Notes under the pieces: generated by a model
Told to the model about the DNA's origin: nothing
What the model saw: only the letters and a program-made list of their open reading frames with translations
The model's database searches: none
Source of the DNA: Pomphorhynchus laevis
Taxonomy: Eukaryota > Acanthocephala > Palaeacanthocephala > Echinorhynchida > Pomphorhynchidae
Assembly (NCBI GenBank): GCA_012934845.2
Contig: WNNJ02002384.1
Span: 186,001 to 250,000 of the forward strand
DNA length: 64,000 nucleotides
Reading direction: 5' to 3'
Shown here: positions 33,995 to 44,499 of the stretch, piece after piece
Position numbering within the stretch: position 1 is the stretch's first letter
Layout of the letters: the number at the start of each line of letters is the position of its first letter
Translations under genes and position numbers: made by a program

Positions 33995-34085
33995 TTTGGC
34001 TCTTTTCTGCCGATTTCTCTTATGCGTTCAGCAGTGACTATATTAGTTAGTGTATCTGTACGTGATGAAATAGTATCGCGATAAA
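33995..34085 (+). repeat. Direct repeat, copy 1 (partner 34663-34762)
   Basis: tcaaatatttggctcttttc and ctgccgatttctcttatgcg recur with about 10 percent change at 34663-34762, followed in both by a gtgactatatta and atgaaatagtatc block. Non-coding dispersed repeat of unknown origin. Confidence 0.8.
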
Positions 34086-34662
34086 TAGTATCAATTGAAA
34101 TAAATCTTCATACTGATAAAATAAACTGATTAAATTTACGTTTTTAAATTAAGCTGACTCAATGAACGTGTTGTATCTATCTTCACATTTGCTATTTATA
34201 GCTAAAAATAATTCAGCGTTGCAAATAATTTAGCTCGAAGAAGACCAATTCGATTCAAAGATTCGTTGTGAATATCTACGCTTGTATTCTGATTTGGCAT
34301 GGATAATTGCATGTCGATCAGATATTGTTACAATTGGATTATTTCATTGTCAGTTTCTTATTACTTGGTCCTGTGATGGGTATGCTTCCTAGTTTTTAAT
34401 CCGTATATTATTAAATTATAATATAATTAATATAAACTCTAAACTTTGCATATTAATAGTTTTAATATTTACTGCTTCTGATCATTTGTCTATATGGATC
34501 ATGATTTATGAAAATGGATATATGACTTTATGAATGCTATTTTGAGCATCACTGAAACGTAAGGATTGATTTATTAAAAATTATTAGAATGGAAATATAT
34601 ATTATATATTATACATTATATATAATGTATAAAAATATATCTTACGAGGTATATTGATAATC

Positions 34663-34762
34663 AAATATTTGGCTCTTTTCTGCCGATTTCTCTTATGCGT
34701 TTAGCAGTGACTATATTAAGGATATTAGTGTATCGGTATAGGATGAAATAGTATCTCGATAT
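34663..34762 (+). repeat. Direct repeat, copy 2 (partner 33995-34085)
   Basis: See 33995-34085. The second copy has a short duplication (attaaggatattagtg) not present in the first. Confidence 0.8.
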
Positions 34763-35039
34763 CATTTAATCAATAGATTTCTTTCGGAGTAAATTAAATA
34801 ATGTCTTGACTTCCCCGAAAATCATAAAACAAATTATCGCAAATGCATTAGGTTTCTTCAGACAAAAATTATTAATAATATTAACTTATTAAAATATAAA
34901 TTATATTAATTATTAAAATATAAATAAAGATAAATAATAATAAATATAAATAAATAATATATTTTTATATCAAATCATTTTCAAATAATAAATAGTCAAG
35001 TTTTACATCAATATAAAACTCTTATGTGAAAAATTTTTA

Positions 35040-35435
35040 TATTATTTTAATAAATAATATACTTTGTATTAGAATAAGATACTTGATATTCAAATTTCAT
35101 CAGAGGAAATACGTCATTAGCATGTATTTGGCGCCGCTGATACGTCGAGTCGAGAATAATGGCCGAAACTTGATAACATAGCAGTTCTTCCTGATGACCT
35201 CTAATCCTCTTATTGATACATCGTCTGTTATTTATTATTCAATTCATAAAAATTGACTTTTATTTTAAATTTCAATTTTAAATTTAGCTTGATATAATAA
35301 TAAATTGTATAAAATCTTATATAATTATTTATTATTTATCTTTATTATTAATTTATATAGTATTAATATTTATATTATTAATTTATTTATAATTTTAATT
35401 ATATAAATTTATATATTTTTATTTATAGTAAAAAA
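35040..35435 (+). repeat. PLE 3' tail, plus-oriented copy
   Basis: Begins with aataatatactttgtattag, the sequence following the RT stop in coding copies. It retains the hairpin (AAATACGT against ATGTATTT, with one G-U pair). The first pseudoknot strands are damaged (GGCGCC, CTGATACG). The tail ends in an AT-rich stretch near 35430. Confidence 0.78.
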
Positions 35436-35439
35436 TACG

Positions 35440-35880
35440 TATACAAAGAATAACGGCCGATACCTGATAACATAGCAGTTACTCATGATGACTTTTAATC
35501 CTTATTCTGATACATTGTCTTTTATTTATAAGTCTACATTTTAAATTTTAACTCGATATAAATATAAATTAAAAATAATTTAATTTTTATTTTAAATACT
35601 AAATTAGATGAAATTTAATATTTCTAATACAAAGGTGGAACGGTAATCAGTTCCTCGTGATAAATGCTTATATAAATTCTTATACGATGCATTCTTATAC
35701 ATAGTCTATTATTTATTAGTCAATTAATAAAAATTGACTTTTATTTCAAATTAAAATTTTAACTTGAAATTAATAAAATTCAATAAAATCTTATATAATT
35801 ATTTATTATTTATCTTTATTTTTTATTTATAAATAGCATAAAATACATGGACTCAGTTATCTGATCTGATAATAATTTTA
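35440..35880 (+). repeat. Two further partial PLE 3' tails
   Basis: 35445-35600 starts in the core (ggccgatacctgataacata). 35640-35870 starts at a worn core (ggaacggtaatcagttcctc) and ends atggactcagttatctgatc, the expected terminus. With 35040-35435 they form a head-to-tail series of three 5' truncated tails, a typical PLE arrangement. Confidence 0.65.
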
Positions 35881-36117
35881 ATTTCTTATATATAAATTAA
35901 TCTTTGATGTATTTGAATTTTCCATTGACTGCTGGAATCGGTTTATGAGTGCTAAACGCTTTACTAACGATTAGTAATAGAACCACTCGTATCAAACGCA
36001 TACTAATTTCTTCAGTTTATTCGAAGTAGACGTGAAAAATATAGAAAACAAATAGAAAGATAATCGTCAAACAACTAGTGTATATATATTCTTGGAGAAA
36101 TAATTAGTGGCATGTTT

Positions 36118-36449
36118 TTAAATCGACATATCCAGACACAGCTTTGGATCTGGAGTGATAATGTGAAGATTATGTACTTTCTCTGTGTAAACATCAGTCG
36201 ACAGCTCTCTAACATCGGGTTTACTGGCCATTCGGGCTTTCGATTCTGCGTCGCTTACTATTTGCTTTACTTCCTTTTCAATATCCTTTAAAACAAAATA
36301 AACAATAAAATGTGAAATCTAAAATATTAAAACTGCTAACATCAAATTCCCTTTGTTCGGCAATACCAGATTCAATGAGACGATTCTTGAATGTGTTGAT
36401 TGGATCACGTTCCTTTCGGAATTTTTCAATTTCCTGTCGAGTGCGATAG
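36118..36449 (-). CDS. PDHA: Pyruvate dehydrogenase E1 alpha, last two coding exons
   Basis: Minus strand. The penultimate exon 36449-36341 follows tgtctcatttcag and encodes YRTRQEIEKFRKERDPINTF then KNRLIESGIAEQREFD. Its first base completes a codon from an upstream exon. A 55-bp intron follows (36340-36286, GT...AG), then the last exon 36285-36118 encodes DIEKEVKQIVSDAESKARMA and ends HIITPDPKLCLDMSI before TAA. SYRTR-EI with DPI, and the DIEKEV region, match the C-terminal part of mitochondrial PDHA, the thiamine-pyrophosphate subunit converting pyruvate and CoA to acetyl-CoA with E2/E3. The last tyrosine-rich motif of the family is altered here. Upstream exons were not found; PLE tails occupy the DNA beyond. 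Confidence 0.82.
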
Positions 36450-36639
36450 CTGAAATGAGACATATATTTCATTTATAAAACAGTAGATGCTATACATCAC
36501 TAGTAATTAATAAAATTATCAGCAAATGTCATACATAATAATCAGATATAATACGTTAATATTGTCGTAACATATATAATATTGATAATATTAACATATT
36601 ATTAATGATACTTGTTATATATCATTATCATTATAGTAA

Positions 36640-36815
36640 AAAATCTTATATATTTTTTTAGTATTTATAATCATTTATAATTATTTAATCATAATTAAAT
36701 AATTAATTTATCTTAATTATTTATTATTGAATTATTTAAATTTTGATTTAGCATTATTTTTAATTTATAAATGGTAAAAAAATATGTAGACTCAGTTATC
36801 TAATCTGATTTATTT
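36640..36815 (+). repeat. PLE 3' tail fragment
   Basis: AT-rich terminal part only, ending gtagactcagttatctaatc. It lies upstream (in gene orientation) of the PDHA penultimate exon, probably within an intron. Confidence 0.65.
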
Positions 36816-37012
36816 GCATGTCAATATTTGCACTGACAAAATAACAAATATATTTGCGGAATCATTTCGTTTACCAATAAAAATATTCGTTTATTTATCA
36901 GTAAACGGGATTAATAAATCAGATTTATCGAAATAAAATCGATTTGTCGACATCTGACAAACCATAGTTTTGCTTTTAAAATCGCAAACAATTCATTTTT
37001 GTATCAATTTAG

Positions 37013-39329
37013 TTGTGGGAGCAATGGCATAAGAACTTTGGAGTCTGATACATTAGAACTTGATTGGTCAAAATACCAAATTTTAGATTATAAAGGTTAC
37101 CGTCTGTGTAAAGTTCATCTATCGCAAAGTCTAATAAGACGCTATGTAAGCTTACGATTATCTAATCTGCGTTATTTTGTTTGATTTTAAAATACAGGCA
37201 GTTCCTGGAGGATGTGCGAATTGCACGAAACCTAGAGTAGATAGGTAAATTTTTTTAGAGCTTTGAAAATAAAAGCATAATTTTATTTTGAATGTCTTAT
37301 ATACAAAAATATAACGATTTCATTCAACACTGTACCTATTATTTTATTATATTTGAACTCTTTACACGTAACAAAACAATTGATTTTGTAGCAAAATAAA
37401 ATATTTGATTTGATTTCTGCTCCATCTAAGAGTTATAATAAAGATGCAAGATGTAATTTATTAAATGATTTTCACCTAGAATGATTTGTAAATGCTGAAA
37501 TCAACTAATGTGTGTATACGGTAAACTGTTTAACGCATTTTTAACTTATTATTAAAACAAAGAGTTGCTTTAGAATATCTGTAGCCGTCAATATAAAAGT
37601 ATAGAGTATATAAAACGGTCAATTTGCATCGGTTAGGAATCGCCTTATAATAATAAGGTGATTCCTATATAATATTATATTCCTATATATTATAATATTA
37701 AATATTATATTCCTATATAATACTTATTCTTATAATAATAAATAATAAATAAAGAAATAATAAAGCATTAATATATTTTTTATAATTGACTTTCTATAGC
37801 TGACATAACTTGTAAAAATAAATCTAAATTATATAAAGATATGAAATGTTTCGATACATTGATGAAATATGTGTATTTAATTCTAATAATTTTTATTCAA
37901 TTAGTAAACAAATTTATCCAGAAAGCCTTATTCTTAACAAAACCAATATTAATGATAAAGAAGGTGTATATCTAGATATGAACATTAAAATAACATTAAC
38001 TAAAACTACTATTAATTTATATCGTAAAGATGACATATTTAAATTTACAAGAAACATATTTTTGCATGAGCATTCATGCATACCATATGATATAAAATAT
38101 AATACATTAAATAATGAAATTTTAAGAATTGCAACAATATGTAATGATATTGGCCTTCTTCAAAATCATTTAAATAATTTAATAGATACATATTTTAAAC
38201 TAGGTTACTATAAAAATAACATCAAGCAGAAAATAGTAAAATATATAAATCAACACAATAATATAAAGAATAAATTTAAACTTTTAAGTGGCAAATTTTT
38301 ATGGATGGATAATAAATAATATACTTTGTATTAGAATAAGATACTAGATAGTTTTATCAGAGGAAATACGTCCTTAGCACGTATTTGGCCCCGCTGCTAT
38401 GTTGGGTAGAGGAGTTAGGGGCCGAAACCTGATAGCATAGCAGTTCCTCCTGATGACCTCTAATTCTTATTCTGATACAACGTCTGTTATTTATTATTTA
38501 ATTCACAAAAATATGATTTTCATTTAAAATTTTAACTTTATGATTTATTATAAATCATAAAGTTTTTTTATATTTTTGTAATATTTTTAAATTTAAATAC
38601 GTAGATTCAGTTAGCTGATTTTATTTGAAAATCTTCATAGATTTTTAAATATGAAGATCGATGAGTCAACGAAATGTCAGTCATTCTATGTAAGCATGTC
38701 ATAATAAAATCTACAACATCGTCATTTTTGATCAACTGAATATTTGATTGATTCAATATTGATTCAATTGTAAATAGGTAATAGATTTCTCTTAATAAAA
38801 TTACAGCTATATATTTATATAATGTAACATAAAATTAGACGGCAACATTCGACAAATTGAAATTATTTTGACAGAACGAAACGTTTTTACAAAGGTTCAA
38901 AGTTTCAGACTCACTTAGATATCTTTTATTATAGCAGAATAATTCTGTAATCGATAATCAAAATTATATTTCATTAAATATTTCTTCAATTTTAGAACTG
39001 GCAACTTTAATCATTCGATAAAGGTATATCTTACTCAGTTGCCGATGTTGATAGCTGTACCGTTTCCTGGAACCTATCCACCGTCTTCATTTATTCAGAT
39101 CACTGACAATACACTTTATCAAGCACCGATCACTCTTCGTATGCAAAGCGCTATATTCGTGAACGAGCAGGGAACGTATTCACTTGCGCTTGCCGTTGAC
39201 AACTGCTCAACTTGGACAGTTGACCAAACTGGTCAATACAATATAATCCAGTATTCAATTGACCATTTTCTCAGGTTGGAAGGTGGACAAGGCAAACTGT
39301 TGTTCTTTACATTGTGCGATCACTTTTGA
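37013..39329 (+). CDS. Unknown gene, last three exons (split by a PLE)
   Basis: Exon A 37013-37145 follows gtatcaatttag and encodes CGSNGIRTLESDTLELDWSK then YRLCKVHLSQSLIRRY, ending at GTAAGC in phase 0. A 52-bp intron follows. Exon B 37198-37244 encodes AVPGGCANCTKPRVD and ends AG|GTAAAT in phase 2. Exon C 38996-39329 follows cttcaattttag and supplies the base completing the split Arg codon. It encodes TGNFNHSIKVYLTQLPMLIA, VPFPGTYPPSSFIQITDN and further to CDH(F) before TGA. Phases agree at both joins, and cysteines (CGS, LCK, GGCANC) suggest a zinc-binding or disulfide region. The family is not recognised. The last intron contains PLE RT and tail. Confidence 0.5.
37634..37667. repeat. 15-bp palindrome with one G-T, 4-nt loop
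   Basis: Arms taggaatcgccttat and ataaggtgattccta around aata. The word attcctatataat is then repeated several times downstream to about 37725. Confidence 0.85.
37800..38318 (+). pseudogene. PLE RT fragment (motif C onward)
   Basis: Open from MFRYIDEICVFNSNNFYSIS to GKFLWMDNK and a stop at 38317. Motif C reads YIDE, so the second catalytic aspartate is lost. Otherwise it is the cleanest copy of the C-terminal half (KEGVYLDMNIKITL, LHEHSCIPYDIKYNTLNNEI, IATICNDIGLLQNHLN). There is no GIY-YIG after RT: the frame ends and the non-coding tail follows directly, in line with an N-terminal nuclease type. Confidence 0.88.
38319..38630 (+). promoter_or_regulatory. PLE 3' tail with hairpin and pseudoknot (reference copy)
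   Basis: Directly follows the RT stop. Hairpin AAATACGT (38364-38371) pairs with ACGTATTT (38379-38386). GGCCCC (38387-38392) can pair with GGGGCC (38418-38423), and CTGCTATG (38394-38401) with CATAGCAG (38436-38443), an interleaved order that makes an H-type pseudoknot. The tail ends ttcagttagctgatt near 38625. The same structure is seen in most other copies with compensatory changes in the hairpin. Confidence 0.75.
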
Positions 39330-39904
39330 TCATCCGGTTGTATATTGTTATGCTTTGTATAAAGTGACCATCGTTTCACAATTTATTCAATTTTAATAGC
39401 AACGATATGTTTTCTAAATTGATTACCTCCAACGGACTTGATTGTGCACTTTGCAATTACTTATATTAAAATTAACTTTAATTCTAATAGGTTTTGTTTA
39501 TTGAACAAATCATTTAACTAAATATGTATTTAATGTCGATAATGCTAATTTATTATTTAAATCAATTAAGAAATAAAGATAAACTAAAAAGATTTTTTTT
39601 ACCAAAAAATAACAATATTTTGATAGTTCCTAAAAAGCCTTTATAATATCCTCAAGACGACATAGCATCGAAATTTTGTGTTCCTGTAAATTTATAAAAA
39701 TTTAAAAATTCATATTTTTAATACCAATTTTTAATTTTTAAATTTAATTGTAAAACTAAATGGTCCTTTTATTAATTATACATTTGCTAATTTAGTATTT
39801 AATAATAAGGAATTTCTTAAATAAATAACTTAACAACCACTAAACGATAGTTGAAAAACAAGAGTTTAAGATCGATAAGGAAAATCAAAATGTTTAGTCT
39901 TCAC

Positions 39905-40270
39905 GATATTGTCACGGCCTCAGGTCCATAGGGATCTGAGCCCTCCAGCCAATCAAACACGCTGCTCTCCGATTAAACCACCCAAGGATTTTCACCCCCC
40001 CCCGAAGAATCCAATCGAGGCGGACTATGCTCGGTAATCGCGAGATGAAGAGCTTAGGAAACCTTAGCCTTTGATTTGGGGGACGTTCTCTTGAAAAGAA
40101 GACTAATTCCGAGATAGCCCAAGTACCCCAGAAGCGCACTTGAGTTTTCCAATTCAATGACATATGGTGAGCCCGTTTCTGGACCCACCTAGCTCTCTTC
40201 AGAATACGTTTGGGTCTATCCAGGTCAGCTTTCGCTGATCAATTCACCGTAACGGTGAACCCCATTTAGT
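39905..40270. other. GC-richer island with poly-C tract
   Basis: About 50 percent GC, with a run of C at 39996-40004 and a small perfect palindrome ttcaccgtaacggtgaa near 40242. The 83-codon minus-strand ORF here (39912-40163) has an unusual Arg/Trp-rich composition without a recognised motif, and I do not call it coding. Origin unknown. Confidence 0.4.
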
Positions 40271-40508
40271 ATTTGATAATTATTGTTATATAATATGTTA
40301 TATAATATTGTTAGAATAAAGATAAGACGTTTGCAAAACGAATTGCTGTACTATCGGATTTTTGATGTACGTCACTACACTAGTGAGGTACATTTTACTA
40401 TACAATTTTTTGGGCAAAAAGAAAAGGTTATACACAAATAGGTCCTATTTGATCAGATATAAAACTAATTCTTTCTCAAACTTAACTTGTTATTAACTAG
40501 TTAAGATG

Positions 40509-40553
40509 CTCATCTTAACTTGTTATTTTTTCAAAATAACAAGTTAAGATGAG
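40509..40553. repeat. Perfect 21-bp palindrome, 3-nt loop
   Basis: Arms 40509-40529 (ctcatcttaacttgttattt plus t) and 40533-40553 flank ttc. A partial direct copy (tagttaagatgctcatctta) precedes it. Confidence 0.92.
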
Positions 40554-41169
40554 TTTCGAATGAGGTGCACGGAGGCAAAACGACGGTGCTCTGACAATCT
40601 CCAATGGAATCTTTATTTTTCTTCTTATTTAAAAATATCAGTGCAATTTTCGTGGTCGTTTCTGCCTTTCGCAGCTGTCTCTTCCTCAAGACAAGTAAAA
40701 CAACGTACATCCGACTTCGTTGAGAGTGGACTCGATCCTTATTCCATGACAAAACTCGGATAGCAAAAACTAGATATTACATCTCTGACTGCATTGTACA
40801 AAATCGCGGGAAAGAAACCGCAATGAATAATCAATTAATTATCACTAACCTATCCGAAGCTTCTGATCACGTTTTTATCTTGACTGAACTCATAAGTGAA
40901 AAATATTCACATAGACTTGTCAAGTTATTTCAACCAGGATGAAAAATGTACTGCCAGTTCTATTCGCCTTATTTCATCACGCCGTATTGGTATGCAAATA
41001 AATCGTAATGATTATCATCGTGTATAATCAGACTAAATAGTTTGACTTATTATAGTCGAATAAAGTCTTGTTGATTGATTATAATATATAATATTATGCA
41101 ATATTATACAATATTCTATTATTCAATATTTGCATTGTATATACAAACAAGTATATTCAAGTTCATTGC

Positions 41170-41770
41170 ATATCCTTGAACCGGGAGTAACATGTAGTCA
41201 CTTGCAATATATTCGGAGAACAGTACGTGCGACTTGCTTCCACGCATTGGGTTAGATTAGTTAGCGATGCAGATAGCTTCTTTGATGAGTCTCCCTAATA
41301 GGTCGTTTTTATAGCAAATATTTTCCACGTTGTCCCAATTAATATCGTGATCAGTATCCATAACATGATTGCATATAGCTGAACTTGTCTCCTATTCTTA
41401 GACAATATTTATGGTTTTCTACTCATACAAAGTTTTTGAGACGTCTGGCCTACGTATGACTGTTCGCAAACGTTACAATTAATCATGTAAACGGTATAAT
41501 TATTCGAATTGGGCTTTTGTTTAAACAAACCAGCTAAATTAGCGTCTTTTGTAAAATACGCGCACATCAACTAGAGCTGTAGATGCAGTGAGGCAACGGT
41601 GAAGACGGTTCCCAGCGGCATCGGTACTGCAAGTAATGCAGGCAAAACGAGTAGAACCTTTTTGTTGAACTGTGACGCCCAGTCTGTTTCCACTTCTTAT
41701 CAAACGTGATAGTCGAAGGGCTTTTCTAATTGCCCATTCTGAATTTCGACTTGAAACAAGTAAATTAATG
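41170..41770 (-). pseudogene. Canonical PLE GIY-YIG domain fragment
   Basis: On the minus strand VFTVASLHLQL then CAYFTKDANLAGLFKQKPNS is the linker after RT. NNYTVYMINCNVCEQSYVGQ (about 41500-41450) follows, which is the GIY-YIG core with the PLE-specific CxxC. CNHVMDTDHDINWDNVENIC, then RLIKEAIC (about 41270), carries the family His and Glu positions. Frameshifts split the blocks. The nuclease is C-terminal here, unlike the Naiad-like copies. Confidence 0.78.
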
Positions 41771-41994
41771 AATGACCCTTTGTTGTTCAGAAATTACGTC
41801 AGCGTGTGAATTTACAAATTAGTGAAGGTCGATACAGTAGTGATCTCGCTCCCGACACTTTGTTGACGTAGCTGACGTAAGACGACAAGTTAGGTAGGAG
41901 CCAGCATACGCCCAGCTTTCTGTATAGGGTAGTACGAATATTTTCGTGATGCTAATGTACTGTAACATCAAAGAAAAGATGAATTAATTTAGAG

Positions 41995-42300
41995 GATTAA
42001 TTGTAACGTTTGCAAACAGTCATACGTAGCTCAGAAGTCTCTAAAACTTTATATGCGCATAAAGCAACAAAAATATTGTCTAAAAAGAAGAGACACAAAA
42101 ATGATATCTTGTTATGTTATGGATATTGAACACGATATTAATTGGGACAACGTTGAAAATATTTGCTATAAAAACGACCTATTACGGTGACATCAAAGAA
42201 GCTATCTACATAGCTAACCAATCTAATTCAATGCGTGGAAACAAGTTGCACTGGCAGCTAAAACTTCCAATAACTGGACATCTCACATAAAATTTTGTTC
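41995..42300 (+). pseudogene. PLE GIY-YIG fragment, inverted partner of 41170-41770
   Basis: Plus strand NCNVCKQSYVAQKSLKLYMR, then VMDIEHDINWDNVENICYKN and a degraded end. Same subfamily as the minus-strand copy 0.4 kb to the left, arranged head to head. The GQT of the core is changed to AQK. Stops follow at about 42195. Confidence 0.75.
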
Positions 42301-42699
42301 TTTGTAATAATCACCGACGTCACAGGATAATATGACATATTATATTTCTTTCGTAGTCGCTCATATAAATTGTGGTATTTTTTACTATTTGCTGGAAAAT
42401 GACACCGTGTGTTGAAAGCTTGCAATTATAAAGAAAAATTTTCATATGATGTCTATCAAACAATAATTAACTAATAATATTATATATAATATAATATTTA
42501 TGCAATATTTGTATTGTATATTTATATCAATATACTTTTTGATATAGCGAATTGTTAATATCAAAGGATGATGAATTATATAAAACTAAATATGTCATAA
42601 TTTAAATGAACTAAATATGAATTCAATTCCTTTCAGTTTATTTTTTCATGAACTATCACTGCTAAAAACGCTCGCCATTTGAAAATGTGCTAATTCATT

Positions 42700-42896
42700 T
42701 AGGATACGGTAAGATATGAAACATTACGATTAAAATATTATAAATTACGTTTAAAAATATATATAAATAAAATATATATAATAAAATATATATAAATAAA
42801 AAAATATATAAATAATAAAATATATAAAACAAAATATATAAATAAAATATATATAAATAAAATAATATATAAATAGTAAAATATATAAATAATAGT
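42700..42896. repeat. AT-only low-complexity tract
   Basis: Irregular repeats of aaatatataaataaaa. The ORF translated from it is low-complexity and not a gene. Confidence 0.9.
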
Positions 42897-43030
42897 TCAG
42901 GGCGTTTAAACATCGTAAAAAATACTATTGAAATAGTCGAAAATTTGTAAATAATAATTTATTTTTCTATTCCTCTCAATGTTTAAACGCCCTGAACAAT
43001 TTAAGAGCACATCAAACGTAATAGACAATA
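42896..43030. repeat. Small inverted-repeat element
   Basis: ttcagggcgtttaaacat (42896-42913) and atgtttaaacgccctgaa (42979-42998) form inverted repeats about 65 bp apart. The right flank, agagcacatcaaacgtaat, is shared with 31680-31745. Looks like a miniature element; no duplicated target is clear. Confidence 0.6.
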
Positions 43031-43752
43031 TAATATATATATAATTATATATAATTATGTTATAAATATAATACAATTATTTTAGTCGTTATATCATTAG
43101 ACAATATAAATAATATATATAAATAAAATGAAATATAAATAATAAAAAATAAAAGAGCTGTTGGATTATATATAAGATTAAAGCAGCGTGCAGGATAAAA
43201 AATTAGCAATCAAAATTTCAATGGTAGCAATGGCTGCACTCTTATATCAAATTATCTACTGCATAAGGATAATCTCGGTCTTAATTGTCTTTTTAAATAA
43301 TGACTCTGTAAAAACTACCAAAAATTTTGAAGCTGAAATACTGAAATAACTTATAGCCATGATATTCTTTTTTGTAGATGTTCGGCAAAACTTCAAACTT
43401 AATTCATAGACAAAGTAATTTCAGTATTAAGTAGATTGGTTGAGAACGCTGATTAAAAACGTCGATTTTAAATTTATTAAATATTAAATATTTGAGTTTT
43501 GTATTTGAAATGATATTTTCCGTAAATATATCATCTCCACTGTATCAAGGTGTGGATTTAACCCGGTAATTAGTAGTCTTCAAACATTTCTACAAATATT
43601 TCAATACAAAATTGTGTTTTTTTTTAATATTATTTTGTAAATTATGTCTTTAAGATTCTAAGGATAATCTTAAAGACACTAGAAGTAGGCAACTAAAGAA
43701 AACAATTTTAATAGTTCAATATAGCCCTTACGTAATTACCATTTATTCGTAG

Positions 43753-44289
43753 ATGGACGATGATAATGAAAGCTTAATTGCAGATGAAAGAGAAGTATTA
43801 AGAGCAATATTCGATTATGACGATCAGTTCCAATTTACTGCTGACGATACTGTTAGATATAGGTTTGCTTTAAAATCCGGACAAACGTGTGTAGTTGACT
43901 TGCATTGGCCAACTAATTATCCAACATCTTGTCTTTCACCGAAAACTGATATCTTTGCTAATAGACAATTGCCAAAAGACTTGCTATTATCAGTCGATGA
44001 AACAGCTAGGGACGAAGCTGAAAGAAATGCCGGTCAAGCGGCGACATTTGCTGTAATCGAGAGACTGAGGCAGATGTTAGGGGACTTTGAAATCGAGGAA
44101 TCGAGAGAGAATATAGTCAATCAGTCGTCAGACAATGTTAACGTAGACATTAATCCCAAAGAACAAGTATTACCAACACTTAGCAAAGCTCAAAAAAGGA
44201 AACAATGGGATAAGGGAGGACCAGATAAGCAACGGGGATGGAATTGGGTGGATATTATAAAGCATCTATCACAAACTGGATCTTCTTGA
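43753..44289 (+). CDS. RWDD4: RWD domain protein, RWDD4-like, single exon
   Basis: 178 codons from ATG 43753. Residues about 5-112 form an RWD domain: an acidic start with DEREVLRAIFDYDDQF, LHWPTNYPT where the family has its YP motif, and a helical end with AATFAVIERLRQML. The C-terminal tail, LSKAQKRKQWDKGG then RGWNWVDIIKHLSQTGS, is the RWDD4 signature. RWD proteins are generally protein-interaction modules; the exact role of RWDD4 is not established. The start is preceded by tttattcgtag, so a splice acceptor (cis or trans) just before the ATG is possible. Polyadenylation signals aataaa lie near 44318 and 44361. Intact. Confidence 0.88.
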   Translation: MDDDNESLIADEREVLRAIFDYDDQFQFTADDTVRYRFALKSGQTCVVDLHWPTNYPTSCLSPKTDIFANRQLPKDLLLSVDETARDEAERNAGQAATFAVIERLRQMLGDFEIEESRENIVNQSSDNVNVDINPKEQVLPTLSKAQKRKQWDKGGPDKQRGWNWVDIIKHLSQTGSS

Positions 44290-44499
44290 ACCGGACTTTC
44301 TGCTTTTGCGGTTTTTAATAAATTCTTTTGTTCTTGCGTAATGTAGAAGATGCAGTTCAATAAATACTTTTATTTAACAAAACCTTTATTTATTTAATAA
44401 ATGTTTTAATTATTATTACTATTAATGTTTCAACAGCACATAAAAGCATGGCTTAATTGGCTGGTTCACTGCAGAAAAAAAGAAAATATAATAAAAGTA

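Noticed and set aside
38345-38460. PLE 3' tail core as a hammerhead or HDV-like ribozyme
   Set aside because: GAAA and CTGATGA are both present but in an order and spacing that give no valid stem II or stem III. The interleaved helices recall HDV topology, but there is no P3 or P4 hairpin and no catalytic C. Kept only as a pseudoknot of unknown role.
40531-40763. Overlapping ORFs of about 70 codons on both strands
   Set aside because: No motif, splice context or compositional signal favours either strand.
42695-42913. 72-codon hydrophobic ORF on the minus strand
   Set aside because: Low-complexity YIF/LYI repeats derived from an AT-only tract.
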